In this document: one piece after another, positions 29,275 through 32,727 of the stretch
Layout of the letters: each line of letters starts with the position of its first letter
Position numbering within the stretch: the first letter of the stretch is position 1
Assembly (NCBI GenBank): GCA_001797745.1
Contig: MGQF01000074.1
Span: forward strand, 37,071-69,797
Reading direction: 5' to 3'
From: Deltaproteobacteria bacterium RBG_13_52_11
Lineage (GTDB): Bacteria; Desulfobacterota; B13-G15; RBG-16-54-18
Length of the DNA: 32,727 bases
Notes under the pieces: model-generated
Told to the model about the DNA's origin: nothing
The model's database searches: none
The model's input: the letters and a program-made list of their open reading frames with translations, nothing else
Position numbers and translations under genes: made by a program

Positions 29275-31233
29275 ATGCTTTCTTCAATTCGATCAAAACT
29301 CATCGTCAGTTTTCTCGGGGTGTCCTTTTTGGTGGGTGCTGTCTCTCTGATAGTCGGCGGCCAACTCCTTTACAAGGCCTTCCTCAACGAGGCAACGAAC
29401 CGCATCAGATTGGATCTGAATACCGCCCGTGAGATTTACCTTAATCGAGTCAGGGGTGTGGAAGTTGCCCTTAACACTACCACGCTGGGATCTGGATTCC
29501 GCTCCGCGCTTAAGAAACAAGATGCACCGGAACTTGTCAAGCGGCTCACGCGTTTAGCCCGTCAAACCGAGATGGATTTCGCCGGTATCGTTACGAGAGA
29601 AGGTAAGACGCTCTGCCGCATTGGAAATCATGCCGTTCCCAAGCAAAAAAAACAGGTTCCTAATTCTATAGCAAACCTAGCGTTAGAGCGTAGGGCCCCT
29701 GTTTCAGGAACTGAGGTTCTGAGTAAAGAGTTTCTTTTGGCTGAGGATCCCAGACTCGCTGATCAAGCCATGATACGGGTACTCCCCACCCCGAGGGCTG
29801 CGCCGAGAGCCGAAGAAGAGGAAACAGCGGGGATGGCGCTTGCAGCCGCCATTCCGGTTCTGGAAGGTACTCACCTGCTTGGTGTTCTCTATGGGGGGGT
29901 TCTTCTCAATCGAAATTTTTCGATTGTTGACCAGGTGCGCGATACGGTTTTTCAACAAGAAATTTACAAGGATCGCAACATCGGAACAGCCACTATCTTT
30001 TTCAATGATATGCGCATCTCTACAAATGTTCTCACCCCAGACGGAGAACGTGCTATTGGAACGCGGGTATCGGAAGAGGTCAGAGAACGCGTTCTCACAG
30101 GGGGGGAAAAATGGACAGGCCGTGCCTTCGTAGTCAATGGCTGGTACATCACAGCCTATGAGCCCATCGTGGACATTTTTGGCGAAAGAATAGGTATGCT
30201 CTACGTGGGCGTGTTAGAGGCAAAATATGCTGATATCCGAACGAAGGCCCTATCTGTTTTTATCCTATTGACTATAGTCGGCATAGTTTTGGCAATTTGG
30301 CTGGGATACTTTTTGGAAAGCATAATCTTGCGACCGGTGCATCGGTTGATCGAGGCGAGTAATGAAGTTTCACACGGAAACTTCTCGCCCAATGTTGGAC
30401 CTATTTCAAAGAGTGAGATAGGGGTTCTCCAGAGGACCTTTGCGGACATGCTCACCTCGCTCCAAGAGCGTGATAGACGCATAAAGGCCGAGAGCGAGAT
30501 AAAACTGGTGCGATCTGAAAAACAGGCCAGCATTGGTAGGTTAGCAGCCGGGGTGGCCCACGAGATAAACAACCCTCTCACAGGGGTATTGACATTTACA
30601 CATATGTTGTTGCGGCGTCAAGACATTGCGGAAGATATTCGCTCTGATCTTGAGACAATCGCCCAACAGACTGAACGCGTTCGCAAGGTAGTAAAGAACC
30701 TGTTGGATTTTTCACGCCAGACAGAGCTCAACACCGAGCCAACAGATGTAAATCGATTTGTCCAATCCGCCGTTTCAATGATGAAAAACCAGGCACTTGT
30801 CAAAGGAGTAACCTTACAATACAGGCCAGGCGAGGGAATCCCGCTGCTTCCCCTTGATGCCAATCAGATGCAGGGCGTTTTACTCAATTTGCTGCTCAAC
30901 GCCCTTGACGCTACCCAGCAGGGCGACAGCATTATGGTAGCCACTGGTATCAACATTTCCACCAACGCCATGCATCGGAAGGGTGTGGAGATTACGGTCA
31001 GGGACACAGGTTGTGGCATATCGCCTGAACATCTTGATAAATTATTCGATCCTTTTTTTAGTACGAAGGAGGTAGGGCAGGGTACGGGGCTTGGACTGGC
31101 AGTTTCTTATGGCATCGTTCAACGCCATGGGGGGACCATTCGAGTTCAGAGTGAGGTTGACAGGGGGAGTACGTTTACCATTTGGCTGCCGATAGGAGGG
31201 CACAGCAAGGAAGATGAAGGCACTCATCGTTGA
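29275..31233 (+). CDS. Cache-HAMP sensor histidine kinase
   Basis: A 652-residue membrane kinase. TM1 is about 9-33. A periplasmic Cache-type sensor (about 35-320) includes the repeating LLGVLYGGVLL and GERIGMLYVGVL strands. TM2 is about 325-347, then HAMP (348-400). The dimerisation/phosphoacceptor helix has AAGVAHEINNPL with His429. The ATPase domain shows N-box LLLNALDA, DTGCGI, FDPFFSTK and GTGLGLAVSYGIV. The Cache family binds small organic acids, amines or other solutes outside the membrane; the ligand here is unknown. AAGGAC precedes the ATG. The gene overlaps the next response regulator by 20 bases. Two receiver-only regulators follow, so this is a phosphorelay or chemotaxis-like output rather than a classical DNA-binding pair. 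Confidence 0.92.
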   Translation: MLSSIRSKLIVSFLGVSFLVGAVSLIVGGQLLYKAFLNEATNRIRLDLNTAREIYLNRVRGVEVALNTTTLGSGFRSALKKQDAPELVKRLTRLARQTEMDFAGIVTREGKTLCRIGNHAVPKQKKQVPNSIANLALERRAPVSGTEVLSKEFLLAEDPRLADQAMIRVLPTPRAAPRAEEEETAGMALAAAIPVLEGTHLLGVLYGGVLLNRNFSIVDQVRDTVFQQEIYKDRNIGTATIFFNDMRISTNVLTPDGERAIGTRVSEEVRERVLTGGEKWTGRAFVVNGWYITAYEPIVDIFGERIGMLYVGVLEAKYADIRTKALSVFILLTIVGIVLAIWLGYFLESIILRPVHRLIEASNEVSHGNFSPNVGPISKSEIGVLQRTFADMLTSLQERDRRIKAESEIKLVRSEKQASIGRLAAGVAHEINNPLTGVLTFTHMLLRRQDIAEDIRSDLETIAQQTERVRKVVKNLLDFSRQTELNTEPTDVNRFVQSAVSMMKNQALVKGVTLQYRPGEGIPLLPLDANQMQGVLLNLLLNALDATQQGDSIMVATGINISTNAMHRKGVEITVRDTGCGISPEHLDKLFDPFFSTKEVGQGTGLGLAVSYGIVQRHGGTIRVQSEVDRGSTFTIWLPIGGHSKEDEGTHR

Positions 31234-31582
31234 TGACGATCAGATTGTGCTCGATAGCTGCAGGCGCGTTTTCGAGGCTGAGGGCTTTGAAGTCTATCTA
31301 GTTCCAGGTGCTGAGAAAGCACGGGAGGAATTAGAACATAATATCTTTGATCTCCTCCTTATCGATGTGAAGATGCCTGAACAAGATGGCATGTACCTCA
31401 TGCGAGAAGTTAAAGAACAATGGCCAGAGGTACCTATCTTAGTTATGAGCGGGTATCCTACACCGGAGACAATCGGTGATGAGTTTCAATTAGGAGCAGA
31501 GGAATTTATAGCCAAACCTTTCACACCCGAGGAACTCATAGAAACTGTCCGGAAGATCATGAGATGGAAAGAGTACAGATAG
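31214..31582 (+). CDS. Single-domain response regulator (receiver only)
   Basis: A 122-residue CheY-like receiver with no output domain. Seen: acidic pocket DDD (7-9), phosphoacceptor Asp51 in LLLIDVKMP, switch Ser79 (MSGYP) and Lys101 (AKPF). It starts inside the last 20 bases of the kinase gene, indicating translational coupling and a cognate relationship. Output would be protein-protein contact or relay to another component. Confidence 0.92.
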   Translation: MKALIVDDDQIVLDSCRRVFEAEGFEVYLVPGAEKAREELEHNIFDLLLIDVKMPEQDGMYLMREVKEQWPEVPILVMSGYPTPETIGDEFQLGAEEFIAKPFTPEELIETVRKIMRWKEYR

Positions 31583-31738
31583 AACAGATCAAGGTGCCGG
31601 TGGAGATGTGGCTCACAAATGATATCGTATGGGTTGATATCAGACACCTATGAGATGGGGCCGGGTCAGTGGCTTGATGCTGTGAGCATAGGCAATAAAT
31701 ACTATTATAAATAATCAGGATACTGAGGAGGTGCCAGT

Positions 31739-32110
31739 ATGGCTGAGACGATGCTTATCATCGATGATGAAGATGTTGTGCTCGAATCATGCCGCAGGAT
31801 ATTTTCTGCCGAGGGGGTTCAGGTGACGTGTACCACGAGTCCTCGTGAGGGGCTCAGGCTTGTTGAGAACTCATCCTTTGATGTGATTCTGTGCGACTGG
31901 AAGATGCCAGGGTTTGATGGAATGGATGTATTAGCGGAGCTTAATCAACGATCACCAGATTCCGTTGTAATTATGATCAGCGGTTACCCGACCGTTGGCC
32001 GGGCGACCGAGGCTATGGAGCGAGGAGCGATGGCGTACGTGCCTAAACCGTTTACTCCCGATGAAATCGTCAAGGCCGTTAAGGATGCACTCAAGCGCAG
32101 GGCAATATAA
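31739..32110 (+). CDS. Second single-domain response regulator
   Basis: A 123-residue receiver: DDED near the N-terminus (9-12), phosphoacceptor Asp53 in VILCDWKMP, Ser81 in ISGYP, Lys103 in PKPFTP. It is clearly a paralogue of the upstream receiver (shared VLxSCRRxFxAEG and KPFTPxE). GAGGAGG precedes the ATG. The 156-base gap after the first receiver holds no gene. A duplication giving two branches from one kinase, or relay followed by sink, is plausible. Confidence 0.92.
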   Translation: MAETMLIIDDEDVVLESCRRIFSAEGVQVTCTTSPREGLRLVENSSFDVILCDWKMPGFDGMDVLAELNQRSPDSVVIMISGYPTVGRATEAMERGAMAYVPKPFTPDEIVKAVKDALKRRAI

Positions 32111-32112
32111 AA

Positions 32113-32608
32113 GAAAAGGCCACTACAGAAACGTTTGCCTCAACCGTGAGTGGCGGGAAGGCAACCTCACCATGGCTGTCTGTTTTTGTTTTGGGCATTC
32201 TGGCTGGGGCATACATCGGGTTCGGAGGTCTCCTTTCGACGACAGTGACCTTTGACCTGGTTGCACAGGTAGGCATAGGTCTCACAAAGTTCCTAGCGGG
32301 CTCTGCTTTTAGCCTTGGGCTGATGCTCGTCGTCATCGCGGCAGCGGAGCTGTTTACCGACAACAACTTACTAGTGTCAAGTGTCATGACCAGGAATGTA
32401 ACGTTCGGCACCATGGTCGAGAGACGGGTCCATGGTGTACGGTGCCAACTTTATCGGATCGATTATTCTGGCATTGATCTTCTACTTCTCGGGGCTCTGG
32501 AAGACTGGCAACGGAGCGCTGGGGTCTGCTGCTGTTGACATTGCTATCCCGACGAGTCGGGATGGTAGTTGGCTTTTCATGCCCCCATTCTATACTGCTT
32601 GTTGCTAA
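32113..32608 (+). pseudogene. Broken formate/nitrite transporter (FNT family) gene
   Basis: The family's membrane sequence is clear: SPWLSVFVLGILAGAYIGFGG, a GLTKFLAGSAFSLGLMLVVIAAAELFTDNNL segment and VTFGTMV. At about 32413-32432 the reading frame shifts by one. The next frame then continues the same protein (MVYGANFIGSIILALIFYFSGLWKTGNGALGSAAVDIA). About 20 codons later it leaves family-like sequence and stops at 32606-32608, long before the usual length near 270 residues. The N-terminus (TETFASTVSGGKATSP) reads in frame but has no ATG or ribosome site after the receiver gene's stop. FNT proteins form pentameric channels for formate, nitrite or hydrosulfide. A sequencing error could explain the shift but not the truncation. 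Confidence 0.78.
32546..32563. repeat. Short perfect hairpin ATCCCGAC-ga-GTCGGGAT
   Basis: Eight-base arms with a two-base loop sit exactly where the FNT reading stops resembling the family. It may mark the junction of a deletion or the edge of a small inserted repeat. Positioned inside a dead gene it is unlikely to be a useful terminator, and no T-run follows. Confidence 0.5.
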
Positions 32609-32727
32609 AATAGTTCTAGCTTGTCAATTTCTTTATATCTCACGGTGGTCGTTATAAAAATAATGGGTATGTTATCCCAAAATGATAATGTCCTGTTTCG
32701 CCAATGTAGAAATGTCCTTTTTTAGGC

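Noticed and set aside
1..32727. CRISPR arrays, tRNA and rRNA genes.
   Set aside because: Looked for regularly spaced repeats and conserved RNA motifs on both strands; none seen by eye.

Overview
The window looks like a chromosomal segment of an anaerobic, GC-rich bacterium, most likely from the deltaproteobacterial / Desulfobacterota group. This is inferred from protein style only: a five-gene ferredoxin/NAD-linked 2-oxoacid oxidoreductase, a three-subunit molybdenum hydroxylase, a CooT-type nickel protein, B12-binding radical SAM proteins, and a Cache histidine kinase followed by single-domain receivers. No rRNA, tRNA or CRISPR array was found.

Layout. (1) 1-2465: a 3'-truncated MltD-like lytic transglycosylase lipoprotein and mobB (both minus), then a plus-strand alpha/beta hydrolase. 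(2) 2680-14239: an 11.5-kb run of minus-strand genes. In transcription order it reads IclR regulator, MoaD/ThiS-like sulfur carrier, molybdenum hydroxylase (Mo, FAD and 2x[2Fe-2S] subunits), EntE/DhbE-like aryl-acid AMP ligase, then gamma, delta, alpha, FAD/NAD and ferredoxin-fused beta subunits of a 2-oxoacid oxidoreductase. The last five match, in order and architecture, the padEFGHI genes of phenylglyoxylate:NAD+ oxidoreductase. This is the most interesting system here: a probable aromatic-acid catabolic operon in which an XDH-family molybdenum enzyme sits where the phenylacetate pathway has the unrelated PadBCD. (3) 14397-17013: four small minus-strand genes (SDR, SRPBCC, two-TM protein, lipoprotein) separated by attC-like hairpins. 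It resembles a cassette array without an integrase (CALIN), bordered by two large palindromic elements. (4) 17244-25647: housekeeping and stress genes: thioredoxin, a TIGR03960/DUF2344 radical SAM protein, a bifunctional nuclease-family protein, a CbpA-like DnaJ coupled to an unusual ClpX-like AAA+ ATPase, a Nudix CoA pyrophosphatase, and a LOG-family protein. (5) 25775-29163: a CrtI-like FAD oxidoreductase translationally coupled to a B12-binding radical SAM protein, then a CooT-like small protein. (6) 29275-32727: a Cache-HAMP histidine kinase, two receiver-only response regulators, and a decayed formate/nitrite transporter gene ending near possible insertion-element sequence.

How they may work together. 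The IclR protein probably controls the catabolic operon from TAAACT/AGTTTA half-sites overlapping its promoter. The MoaD-like protein and MobB may serve molybdenum-cofactor supply. The ligase would activate an aromatic acid to its CoA thioester. The molybdenum enzyme would oxidise a ring, aldehyde or alpha-carbon position. The Pad-like complex would convert an arylglyoxylate to aroyl-CoA plus CO2 and NADH. The actual substrate cannot be read from the sequence.
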